Source of the DNA: Amycolatopsis oliviviridis
GTDB lineage: Bacteria; Actinomycetota; Actinomycetes; Mycobacteriales; Pseudonocardiaceae
Direction: 5' to 3'
Length of the DNA: 64,000 bases
Assembly (NCBI RefSeq): GCF_014654365.1
Contig: NZ_BNAY01000007.1
Location: 412,180-476,179 of the forward strand
Both the position numbers and the translations under genes were made by a program. Positions 14,768 through 23,211 of the stretch are shown here, piece after piece. Below the pieces are notes generated by a model that saw only the letters and a program-made list of their open reading frames with translations, ran no database searches and was not told the origin of the DNA. Numbering within the stretch: the stretch's first letter is position 1; the number at the start of each line of letters is the position of its first letter.

Positions 14768-17392
14768 ATGACGCGTCAGGGTGAAGTGCTCGTGGGACAG
14801 CGAACGGAGCTCGCCGTCCTCGTCGAGGAACGCTCGATGCCGGGCGTGACCTTGGTGTACGGCTTGCCCGGCAGCGGGAAGTCCGCCCTCCTGGCGAACG
14901 CGGCGCACGTGATCGGTGAACGCGGGAATCCGGTGCTCGCCGTGCCTTCGCGGAGCGACCGGCCCGACTGGGATCTGTTCGGCGTCACCGAGGTGCTCGC
15001 GGCGGTCCGCGACCGGTACGAGGACTTCGTCGCGGACACGCGGCTGCCGGAGACCATCGAGACCGTGAGCCGGCTGTGCGCGGAGGACGCCTATTCCGAT
15101 CCGTGGAAGAGGTTCTGCCTGTTGCACGCCCTGGGCACCCTGTTCACACAGCTGAGCAGGACCGGTCGGGTGACGATCGTCCTCGACGACGTCGACCGCC
15201 TGCCCGATCCCGTGCCGATGGTGGCTTCGATACACCGCGCGGGCCATGCGGTGATCGCCGCGTGCCGGACGACGTCCGCGGAATGCCCAGACCTCCTCGA
15301 CGGCACGGAGACCCACACGGTGGAGCTCGGCCCGCTCACGCTGGAGGACACGTCACTTCTGTTGCGGCGCAGGTTGAACGCACCGGTCTCGCCGATTGCC
15401 GAGCAGGCTCTCCGGACGGCGCTCGGTCCTCTGTGGGGCAACCCGGCCGCCGTGCTGTCGACCGCGGCCGAACTGCGTGAGAGCGGCCGTTTCGAGGTCG
15501 TTCACGGTTTGGTTTGCCTGCGTGCCAAGGAAAAGCCCATCACGTTGCCTGTGGGGCACTCCTACTTCGCCAATCTGGTGCCGTTCGGTGACGTGGGTAG
15601 GCGGCTGGTCGCGCTCGCGACGAGTCCCGCGGGTCTGTACGCCGAGGATCTGCGGCTGCTGGTAGACGGTGGACGGCCGACGATGCCGGTCGGCCGGATG
15701 GCGGATGAGCTGGTCCGCGCCGGGCTCCTCGACTGCGAACCCACTGGGAGGATCCGCTGCCAGGTACCCGCCATGGGTAACACTGTCGCCAGGGAAGAGA
15801 CCGATGAGGCGCACCGGCGGCTCCGGAGCGAGATCGTCCTGCGCCTGACCGGCACCGGGGAGACGCTGGGAAGCGGCCGCGAAGATATCACCAGGCATAT
15901 CGCGGCGGCCGGGAACGACCTGCCGCGCCGTGCTGAATTCGTCGGTCCGCTCCGGTCCGCCGAAAGCTCCCTCGCCGCGGACTCTCCCGAACGCACCGAC
16001 CACCTCTATGCGGCCTGGTGGCACCAGGGTGAGGGCCCTGGCCGGGCCGACCGCCAGACGGAACTCGTCCGTCATCTGGTCCGCATCGCCGACTACGCGC
16101 GCCTTGCCGCCTTCACCGCCGAAGCGGTGCACGGCGAGCCGGACGCGGGAGAACGTGAGGAACTCGGTTTCGCGGCCGTGCTGGCGTCCGTGCACCTGGG
16201 CTGCCCCGTGCCGGCAGCGGTCCGCGGCACGCTGAGCCGGGACGCGGTGTCCGCGGCGGCTTTCGGGCTCAGCGATCGCTGGTTCGACGGCGGCCGGATC
16301 GGCCCAGACGAGGTGGCGGACCATCTGCTCCCGGTGTGGCGGCGGATCAGTTTCGCCGCGCCGCGGCCCGGCCGGAGATTCGGCCACGGTGGGCACCTCG
16401 ACGCCTGGCTCGCCGACGCCTGCGCAGTCCGCGACCTGGTCCCGATCCTGCGCGCCGTGCTGGGCCGGGATTACCGCGTACCCGTCTCCGGCCCTCTCGC
16501 CGACTACCACCGCGCGCTCACCGGACACGCGGAAGGACGCTGGGAAGAAGCGCTTGAAGCCGTCCGGGAGCTGGAACTGCAGGAGAACGCGGACGAGCTG
16601 TGCCGCGAGCGGGCCCGGCTGCTCGCGGCTGAGATGCACGGCTGGCGAGGTGAGCACCGCCAAGCCGCCGCGTGGCTGGCCACAGTGCCCGAAGACGGGG
16701 GCTTTCCGCTTCTGAAGGCCTGGGTGGACGCCGGTCTCACGCACCATTCCGGAGCCGTCCGCGAGGCGTTCGAGATCGGGCGACGTGCTTACCGGAATCA
16801 CCCCGGGACGAGGGACGAGGTCGGCGCGGCGCGTCTGCTCTTGCGGCTTGCCTGGTTCGCCAACCGGCTCGGAGCCGAGCTCCGTCGCGCTGTCGTGGAC
16901 TTCGCTGAAGAATGGCACGGCCTGCGGGGTTCCCGGCGTTCGTACGAACTGATGACGCTGGTGCGCGGTCTCGCGGCCGGTGACGAAACCGGGATCCGGG
17001 TGACGGAGAAGCTCGTCCGGAGACGCGGGGACCGGCACGGCCTTGTCCTGCTGAGCGAAGCCGCGGCGGCGCGGGAATCCGGCTGCCCGCAACGATGGTT
17101 ACGCGAGATTTACGAGACCACCCGCCCCGGCGAGCAGTCCCGGCCGCTCGCTCCGGAGAAGGACACGACCGCCGGACCGGACGATCACGGACAGCTGTCC
17201 GAGATCGAGCTGGAGATCATCGGCCTGGTCCGCGGCGGCCGGACCAACCGACAGATCGCCAGGGCCGTACGGATCAGCGAGAAGACGGTCGAAAAGCACC
17301 TGACCAGGCTCTACACGAAGGCCGGCTGCCGGACGAGGTACGGCCTCGCGACATCAGGTCTCGCCAGGCACCCGGACGCCGTCGGCGCCTGA
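14768..17392 (+). CDS. Large ATPase LuxR (LAL) regulator
   Basis: An 874-residue LAL-type regulator. Walker A is GLPGSGKS (32-39) and Walker B about 136 (IVLDDVDRLP). A helical middle region with TPR-like segments follows, then a C-terminal LuxR helix-turn-helix (about 810-862): LSEIELEIIGLVRGGRTNRQ, IARAVRISEKTVEKHL. Such proteins bind ATP and an inducer, then activate transcription. The upstream element is shared with the beta-helix/AAA+ gene. The next gene, 55 bases on, belongs to the type VII-associated set, so this is a reasonable local activator. The ATG is preceded by GGAGGAACGGCGGG. Confidence 0.87.
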   Translation: MTRQGEVLVGQRTELAVLVEERSMPGVTLVYGLPGSGKSALLANAAHVIGERGNPVLAVPSRSDRPDWDLFGVTEVLAAVRDRYEDFVADTRLPETIETVSRLCAEDAYSDPWKRFCLLHALGTLFTQLSRTGRVTIVLDDVDRLPDPVPMVASIHRAGHAVIAACRTTSAECPDLLDGTETHTVELGPLTLEDTSLLLRRRLNAPVSPIAEQALRTALGPLWGNPAAVLSTAAELRESGRFEVVHGLVCLRAKEKPITLPVGHSYFANLVPFGDVGRRLVALATSPAGLYAEDLRLLVDGGRPTMPVGRMADELVRAGLLDCEPTGRIRCQVPAMGNTVAREETDEAHRRLRSEIVLRLTGTGETLGSGREDITRHIAAAGNDLPRRAEFVGPLRSAESSLAADSPERTDHLYAAWWHQGEGPGRADRQTELVRHLVRIADYARLAAFTAEAVHGEPDAGEREELGFAAVLASVHLGCPVPAAVRGTLSRDAVSAAAFGLSDRWFDGGRIGPDEVADHLLPVWRRISFAAPRPGRRFGHGGHLDAWLADACAVRDLVPILRAVLGRDYRVPVSGPLADYHRALTGHAEGRWEEALEAVRELELQENADELCRERARLLAAEMHGWRGEHRQAAAWLATVPEDGGFPLLKAWVDAGLTHHSGAVREAFEIGRRAYRNHPGTRDEVGAARLLLRLAWFANRLGAELRRAVVDFAEEWHGLRGSRRSYELMTLVRGLAAGDETGIRVTEKLVRRRGDRHGLVLLSEAAAARESGCPQRWLREIYETTRPGEQSRPLAPEKDTTAGPDDHGQLSEIELEIIGLVRGGRTNRQIARAVRISEKTVEKHLTRLYTKAGCRTRYGLATSGLARHPDAVGA

Positions 17393-17447
17393 AGTTCCCG
17401 CCCGGTCCGCACGCACGTCCGCTCGAGCAACGCGAAAGGCGAATCCG

Positions 17448-19754
17448 ATGTCGCTTCTGCTGAAAGTGCCGCGCTTGGTTCGCCGCAAACCGCGTGTGCA
17501 CTGCGAACCGGTTGGCACGGCCACGGTCGTGTTCGAGGCCGACGGGATGACCGTCCAGGCGGGCAGACTGGCCATGTCGTTGCCACCGGATCATGAACAC
17601 ACGCTTGTCCTCGTGGACGTTCCCGCGGCCCGGCGATCCACCGCACTGTGGGAGACGCTGGCAGTAGCCGTGGAGGCGGCGGGGAAACCGCTACGTCTGC
17701 TCCCGTCCGAGGCGGCGGGTGAGATCGATCTCGAGTCTTCCGCGTGGCTTTCGAACCGTCTCGGCCAGTCGGTGCTCTATCCCGACGGGCAGGTCCTGAG
17801 TAGCGCGAACGGACTCGTTTTCCTGCCACCGGACGGCAGCCGTGGCTGGGTTGCGTGCGCGCCGGGAAAGAAGCCCTCCAGGGTCGGCAGGCGGTTCCCG
17901 GTACCGGACTGGGAAGGCCTGATCGCGGCTGATTCGTACCGGGTGGGGCGCTCGACGACGGCAGAGCCACTACCCGCCGGGGTCTGGCTTCGGCCCGACG
18001 GACCGGAGCCCTGGCTGGAGGCTGGGCGGGCGAAGCTCACCCGTTGGCTCTGCGTCCGTTCCCGTGAGCTGACCGTCGTACTCGGTGGCCACGGGATACC
18101 GGCGCTCCCTCTGGCGGACGTGGTCCAGTGGTGGGCGGCCTTGTCGCCCGACCTTCGCGCTGGGGTGCGGTTCCTCTGCTACGGCGCGATCGGTGCGCCG
18201 GCGGGGGAGGAACCCGGTCAGGCGCTGGCGGACGCACTGGGCGTGGGCGTCGTGTGCCACGGAGGCTTCCCGGTCGGTTCGCCCGACTGCCCGGACGTCT
18301 TCACGATGCTGCGCGACGGATCGCACGGTGTCCGTACCTTCGCCGAACAGCTGACCTTTCGTCCTCGGCGGGGCAAGGCGGCCGAACCGGATGCTCCCCA
18401 GCTTCGTCGGTGGCGTCGGCCCCCGGGCGAGCTGACCGAAGTCGGGCCGGGGCTCTACCGGCATCGCTCGGAGGCGCTCGTCGAAGTCGTGCAGGCCGGG
18501 CTATGGCTTCGTTCCGCGCGTGAACACGCGCGAGCGGGAGAGATCCGGCGGATGGCACCGGATCCCGGCGGGGTGCTGGTGTTCCACGATCCTGAGGAGG
18601 AGGCGGTCACCACGCTCGTGGCGGAGATACTCCACCGGCAGGAGAGCAGTCTCCGAGAGAGGACCATTCCGGTACCACTCCCGTCGCCGTCGAGGACTCA
18701 GAGGCGGCAGGCCTTCGCTCCTGACCTCACGACACCGCTGTCTCCCTTGCCACGGCTTTCACGGCTGCTGCGTCGGCACGACGAACAGACGGTGGCCTCA
18801 CCGCCTTCCGCTGTCGCCGCGATCCCGTCCCAGACGGACCTTCGCGCCCGCCTGGAGCCCGACGGTGAGCGAACCACCCGGCTGGAGCACCCTGCCAAGA
18901 CCATGCCCGAGGTGGAGCTGGAGACCGGCTCGCCGATCCTGCAACCGGAACCGCCACCGGAGTCGCGAGCCTGGCCGCTCGCCCCGGATTTCGAGGCGCA
19001 CGGGAGCGTCGTCCGCGAGAACCGGGAGGACGAGTTCGACGCGCTGGCGGAACGGATGACGAAGGTTCTGCGCCGCTTCTCCGCCCACCCCCGGACTTCG
19101 GAAAGCGGACTGATCGAAGCTGTAGCCGCCGGGCTCTATCTCGCTCGGCACGATCCGGACGTGGACGGAGGCCTGCGCGCGGGGACCGACGGCACGCATG
19201 TGTCCTTCGCCCGCTGTGCGGCCGCCGGTCTGCACAAGATGCCGGTCCACCGCAACGCCGCGGCTATCACCGCGGTGGATCCGGGCCCGCGGGTGTGGAA
19301 ACTGCTGAAGACCCTGCCCGTGGTGCGTGATTGGGGATTCTCGCACCTGTTGACCGCGCCCACCGAGGACGAGACCGGTACCGCCGATCTCGTCGTGTGG
19401 TCGTTGACCGGGCGGCTCACCGCGCCGATCGAACCGGCGGACGACGCTGTGACCGGGCGGGTCGTCTTCCTACCCGGTACCGCGTTCAAGGTGCTCGACG
19501 TCGTCGAGCCTGGAGAAGGGGACAGGGGAGTGATCCTGATGCGCGAACTGGCTGACGTCGAGCTCGGCGGAGACGGCAAGGGGACGGGCGGGAAGGCCCG
19601 GGACGACCTGGTGAGGTCGTCACTTCGGAAGCTCGCCAAGCGCACCGGCGGACGCGGCTCCACCGTGCCCATCGCCCACCGGCACAGGTTCAGCCGCGTC
19701 CCCGGGTTCGCGGAGGTGCCGGACCACCGGGACGACGAGCGGATGGCCAGGTGA
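17448..19754 (+). CDS. Large protein with ART-like C-terminal domain, paralogue of the 25664 gene product
   Basis: A 768-residue protein with no signal peptide or membrane helix. The N-terminal ~380 residues share a repeating layout with the protein at 25664: a block near GSRGWVACAPGKKP then FPVPDWE, followed by AEPLPAGVWLRPDG. A Pro-rich linker (400-520) follows. Residues 525-720 look like an ADP-ribosyltransferase-type fold: HRNAAAITAVDP (Arg), FSHLLTAP (Ser) and VVFLPGTAFKVL then VILMREL, where the final catalytic Glu is not obvious. Activity is therefore uncertain. It overlaps the next gene (GTGA). Similar proteins occur, from memory, beside actinobacterial type VII secretion genes. Confidence 0.6.
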   Translation: MSLLLKVPRLVRRKPRVHCEPVGTATVVFEADGMTVQAGRLAMSLPPDHEHTLVLVDVPAARRSTALWETLAVAVEAAGKPLRLLPSEAAGEIDLESSAWLSNRLGQSVLYPDGQVLSSANGLVFLPPDGSRGWVACAPGKKPSRVGRRFPVPDWEGLIAADSYRVGRSTTAEPLPAGVWLRPDGPEPWLEAGRAKLTRWLCVRSRELTVVLGGHGIPALPLADVVQWWAALSPDLRAGVRFLCYGAIGAPAGEEPGQALADALGVGVVCHGGFPVGSPDCPDVFTMLRDGSHGVRTFAEQLTFRPRRGKAAEPDAPQLRRWRRPPGELTEVGPGLYRHRSEALVEVVQAGLWLRSAREHARAGEIRRMAPDPGGVLVFHDPEEEAVTTLVAEILHRQESSLRERTIPVPLPSPSRTQRRQAFAPDLTTPLSPLPRLSRLLRRHDEQTVASPPSAVAAIPSQTDLRARLEPDGERTTRLEHPAKTMPEVELETGSPILQPEPPPESRAWPLAPDFEAHGSVVRENREDEFDALAERMTKVLRRFSAHPRTSESGLIEAVAAGLYLARHDPDVDGGLRAGTDGTHVSFARCAAAGLHKMPVHRNAAAITAVDPGPRVWKLLKTLPVVRDWGFSHLLTAPTEDETGTADLVVWSLTGRLTAPIEPADDAVTGRVVFLPGTAFKVLDVVEPGEGDRGVILMRELADVELGGDGKGTGGKARDDLVRSSLRKLAKRTGGRGSTVPIAHRHRFSRVPGFAEVPDHRDDERMAR

Positions 19755-20281
19755 GCGTGGGAGAGCCGGTGGGCAAGCTCATGCTCCTGGTCGACCCGGC
19801 GTTCGAGGCCGCGGAGGAACACGCGGAAGGGCCGCCGGTGGACGCCGTCATGGGCGGCTGGCAGGTCGGCGACGCGGGAGAACGAGGCCGGTTCCAGCCC
19901 AACCCGTACTACCGACCCCGTTCGGCGGAATCACCGTTCGATCCCGTGGATGCCGTCCTGCGCGCGCTGTCAACGGGAAAGGCGGTCTCGGACCAGCTCA
20001 TCCCGGTGTTGCGCGACGGCGTCCTCGGCATCGCCGTCGACGGCGCGGGGACGGCGGTGCTCCGCTCCGCACCGGACGGCGTTCCCTGTGTGCAGGTGAC
20101 CAGTTCCTTTGTCGCGCGGGCCCGGTCCGGCCACGACGGGGCGTGGAAGGACACCACCGTCGACGAACTGGCCGCCACGCTGCCCGCGCGGGACGTGGAT
20201 GTGCTGCTGAATCCGGGTACGACGGCCGCTATGCGTGTGGTCGCCGACGTGATCAGGACCGCCGCGGACGGTAAGGCCTGA
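19751..20281 (+). CDS. Probable type VII secretion-associated small protein
   Basis: A 176-residue soluble protein. The pattern MGGWQVGDAGERGRFQPNPY, then FDPVDAVLRALSTG, and near the end DVDVLLNPGTTAAMRV resembles what I recall as the actinobacterial type VII secretion system-associated protein family, with SseB-like strands. GTG 19751 overlaps the upstream stop by four bases. It converges with the LAL gene (10-base gap). No EccB/C/D/E, mycosin or WXG100 gene is in the window, so a secretion link rests on family resemblance alone. Confidence 0.5.
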   Translation: MSVGEPVGKLMLLVDPAFEAAEEHAEGPPVDAVMGGWQVGDAGERGRFQPNPYYRPRSAESPFDPVDAVLRALSTGKAVSDQLIPVLRDGVLGIAVDGAGTAVLRSAPDGVPCVQVTSSFVARARSGHDGAWKDTTVDELAATLPARDVDVLLNPGTTAAMRVVADVIRTAADGKA

Positions 20282-20291
20282 TCCTCCCCGG

Positions 20292-23021
20292 TCATAAACT
20301 CAGCACACCGTTCGCCATCGCCGTGGACAGTTCGATGCGAGAGCGGTAGCCGGTCCGGGTGAACAGCCGGCTCAACCGCCCCGCCACGCTCCGTTCGCTC
20401 GAACCCAACACCACGGCGATCTCCTTGTTGCTGAGCCCTTCGGCCGCCAGCACCGCCAGCAGGCGCTCGTTCTCCGCCAGCGTCGTGCGCCGCCCCGGCA
20501 CACCGATCCCGTGCTCCTGCATGAGATTCCGGGTCTGTGCCCGCAACAGCAGGGCGCCGAGATCCCCTAGCAGTTCGTAGGCTTCGCTGAGCAGGGCCGG
20601 GGCCGCGACTCCGTGCTTGACCAGGCGGACCATGGTCGAGGCCAGTTCGAACGGCTGGCCACGTCGCCGGGCGAGTTTCAGCGAGCGGGCCCCGGCGGCC
20701 TCGTCCCGGGTGACCACCGCTTCGACGAATTCCGCCAGCAGGACGGCGCGGCCGCCGGAGTACCGCGCAGCGGCGAGCCACTGCGCGGTCTTCAAGCACT
20801 CTTTCGCCGTGTCCAAGTCGCCCAGTACCCAGGCCAGCTCGGCCAGCTCCGCGTTGGCGATGTCGGTCCCGATCACCAGCCCGCGCTCGGCCGCCGCGGC
20901 CAGCGCCGCCGTGTACCGATCCGCCGCACCCCGGTCGTCACCGAGCGCGCGATCGATCTGCGCCTCGGTGAAGTCCAGCAGATGGGCGAGCACCGGCCGG
21001 GTGGCTTCGGCCGCCGTCGAGAGCGCGCGAGCGGTGGCGAGACGTCCCTGGCTGACCAGAGCGGAGACCGTCGCGTGGTACATCCCCGCAGTGGCAGCGG
21101 CGAACCCCGGCGCGGATCTTTCCGCCACGATCCGGGAAACCAGCGCGGTGGCCGATCGGAAGTCCCCGCGGAGAGTGGCGGCGAGCGTCCGCACGCACGG
21201 CCGGGTTTCCTCCCACACCAGACCTTCGGCGACCAGCAGGTCCTCGGCACGTCCGAGTTCACCGGTCAGCAGCAACCCGGTGAGGTGTGCGTCGACCAGC
21301 TCCTCCCGGTACCGCCCGACCTCGCGGGCCGGCCAGTTCTTCCGGTCGCGAAGGCTCCGGTCGAAGGCTTCAGGTTTGCCCTGCCATAACGGTGCGGAGA
21401 TCCCGATGAGCCGCGCCAGCACGGCTTGCCGCTTTCCCTCTTCCTTGGGCGGCGCGACGTTGGTCAGGTGCACTTCAGCCTCCGGCCAGCGATCGAGCAT
21501 TCCGCAGGCCAGCGCCCGGATCACCAGACGCGAGCCCGGGCTGCCCGGCAGCCGTCGTGTTCCGTCCGCGATCTCGCGGAGATCGCCGGTGCGGCCGAGG
21601 CCGCTGAGCGCGTGGACCAGCAGCGACTGCACTTCGACCAGGGAGTCCGCGCTCAGCCGGTTCAGGAACTCGCCGAGCAGGATCCGGGCGCCGTCGAGTG
21701 TCCGTTCGTGATCGCCGTGCCCATGACTGACAACGGTGAGCAGCCGCAGCGACTCCGCGCGTCGTGTCCGGTCGTCGATGAGGTCGGTGGCGGTGGCGAT
21801 CCAGCGCATTGCGGACCCTGGGTCTTCGTCGCCCGTCTCGGCCGCCCGGGTGAGCAGCTCACCGGCCGCCCGCGCGGGGTCGACGAGCCGTCCCGCGTCG
21901 GCCACGAGGTCCGCGCGGCGATCGGGATCGGCGCAGGCCGCGGTGCCCGCCCACAGGGCTTCGACGCCCGCCGCCGCGAGTTCGCGGCGTTCGCAGGGGC
22001 CACAGGAGTCGGCGAGAGCCAGGGCGGCCAGCGGCATGGTGAACCGCCAGGAGGCGCCGCCCCGTCCTCGGTGGAGGATCCCGGCCCGGCGGAGTTCTTC
22101 CAGCAGTTCCAGGGCATGCTCTTCCGAGGTGCCGAGCGACTGACCGACGAGCCCCGGCATCGCCGCGCCGAGCGGGTGAAGGATCGCCGCGGCCTTGGCC
22201 GCGTCCCAGACTTCCCGGCCCAGTTCACGGACCCGCTTGCCGAATTCGCTCTGCCAGAGTCGTCCTTCGGTCGCGGCAGGAACGAGGTACGCGGACCGGT
22301 CGAGCACCCGGATCGCGCCGAGGCCGCGCAGGTTCTCCATCACTTCGTCCACCGCCGCGTGGACGCCACCGCTGAGTGCGTGCACGTGGTCGACCAGCGC
22401 CGGTTCCGGAACCACGGAGAGCGTGTCCGCCAGCCTCTCGGCGAGGAACCGTTTGTCCCAGGGCTTCAAGCGCACCGTGTGGACGAGATTCTCCGCGCGC
22501 AGGCGGGAAAGCGTATCCGGCCCGTAACGCGCGGCGGCGCCTCCGGCGGGGACGCGTAGCGTGCCGACGAAGGTGACCGGCCGCCCGTCCAGCAGGCGGA
22601 TCAGCGCTTCCAGGACAGCGAGCGAATCGCGGTCGATCCATTGGAGATCGTCGAGAAGGACGACGCCCTCCCCAGTGCGCCGCAACGCCATGGCCGCCGC
22701 GCGAGCCGCCTGCTGGGCCACGCCCGGTTCGTCGGCGGCCCTCGCGACCGGGCCGATGGCCGCCCAGACCGGTTCGCCCTTGACCGGCCCGCGCAGGCGG
22801 GTGGCGGTCGGGGTGAACCGGGCGGGCACGACGTCTCCCCGAGGGGTGAACCGCATCGCCGACACATGCCGGCCTTCGGCTTCGTAGCGCTCACCGAGCA
22901 GCGCGAGTGTCGTGGTGCGCCCCACGCCGGCGAGTCCGGTGAGCAGGACCAGAGGTGGGCCCGCCGATCTGATGGTGTCGATGATGGGGTCCACGTCTCC
23001 ATCATCGGCGGCGCGGTCCAT
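20292..23021 (-). CDS. Large LAL-type LuxR regulator with altered Walker A
   Basis: About 909 residues from ATG 23021; a TTG at 23060 is an alternative and neither has a strong ribosome site. The P-loop reads GLAGVGRT, so arginine (codon CGC) replaces the normal lysine. Walker B-like VVLLDDLQWID and a long helical TPR-type middle follow, then a C-terminal helix-turn-helix (NERLLAVLAAEGLSNKE, IAVVLGSSERSVAGRL). It is divergent from the beta-helix/AAA+ gene with a 190-base gap. With a Lys-to-Arg P-loop, ATP turnover may be impaired. Regulator assignment is secure; target inferred from position only. Confidence 0.85.
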   Translation of the reverse strand: MDRAADDGDVDPIIDTIRSAGPPLVLLTGLAGVGRTTTLALLGERYEAEGRHVSAMRFTPRGDVVPARFTPTATRLRGPVKGEPVWAAIGPVARAADEPGVAQQAARAAAMALRRTGEGVVLLDDLQWIDRDSLAVLEALIRLLDGRPVTFVGTLRVPAGGAAARYGPDTLSRLRAENLVHTVRLKPWDKRFLAERLADTLSVVPEPALVDHVHALSGGVHAAVDEVMENLRGLGAIRVLDRSAYLVPAATEGRLWQSEFGKRVRELGREVWDAAKAAAILHPLGAAMPGLVGQSLGTSEEHALELLEELRRAGILHRGRGGASWRFTMPLAALALADSCGPCERRELAAAGVEALWAGTAACADPDRRADLVADAGRLVDPARAAGELLTRAAETGDEDPGSAMRWIATATDLIDDRTRRAESLRLLTVVSHGHGDHERTLDGARILLGEFLNRLSADSLVEVQSLLVHALSGLGRTGDLREIADGTRRLPGSPGSRLVIRALACGMLDRWPEAEVHLTNVAPPKEEGKRQAVLARLIGISAPLWQGKPEAFDRSLRDRKNWPAREVGRYREELVDAHLTGLLLTGELGRAEDLLVAEGLVWEETRPCVRTLAATLRGDFRSATALVSRIVAERSAPGFAAATAGMYHATVSALVSQGRLATARALSTAAEATRPVLAHLLDFTEAQIDRALGDDRGAADRYTAALAAAAERGLVIGTDIANAELAELAWVLGDLDTAKECLKTAQWLAAARYSGGRAVLLAEFVEAVVTRDEAAGARSLKLARRRGQPFELASTMVRLVKHGVAAPALLSEAYELLGDLGALLLRAQTRNLMQEHGIGVPGRRTTLAENERLLAVLAAEGLSNKEIAVVLGSSERSVAGRLSRLFTRTGYRSRIELSTAMANGVLSL

Positions 23022-23123
23022 GTTGCCGCCAACGCCGGGAAAACGCGGGAGATTCCGCAAAAGATCGTGCCCGAAGTTCCTCTTCCGGCGCCCTCGCGCG
23101 CGTCCGGGACGTTTCCTGCCCTG

Positions 23124-23163
23124 GATAGAGATTTAGTTGAGTCCCGAGTGGTCGGCTGATATC
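23124..23163 (+). promoter_or_regulatory. Upstream element shared with the LAL gene at 14768
   Basis: ATAGAG-N5-GTTGAGTC followed by GGCTGAT, in the gap between divergent genes and about 90 bases before GTG 23212. See the copy at 14664-14706. It could be the promoter region itself or a regulator site. Confidence 0.5.
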
Positions 23164-23211
23164 CGGACCAGTCCGTGATGTGCGCGAGGAAACGACGAAG
23201 GAGACCGGAAC

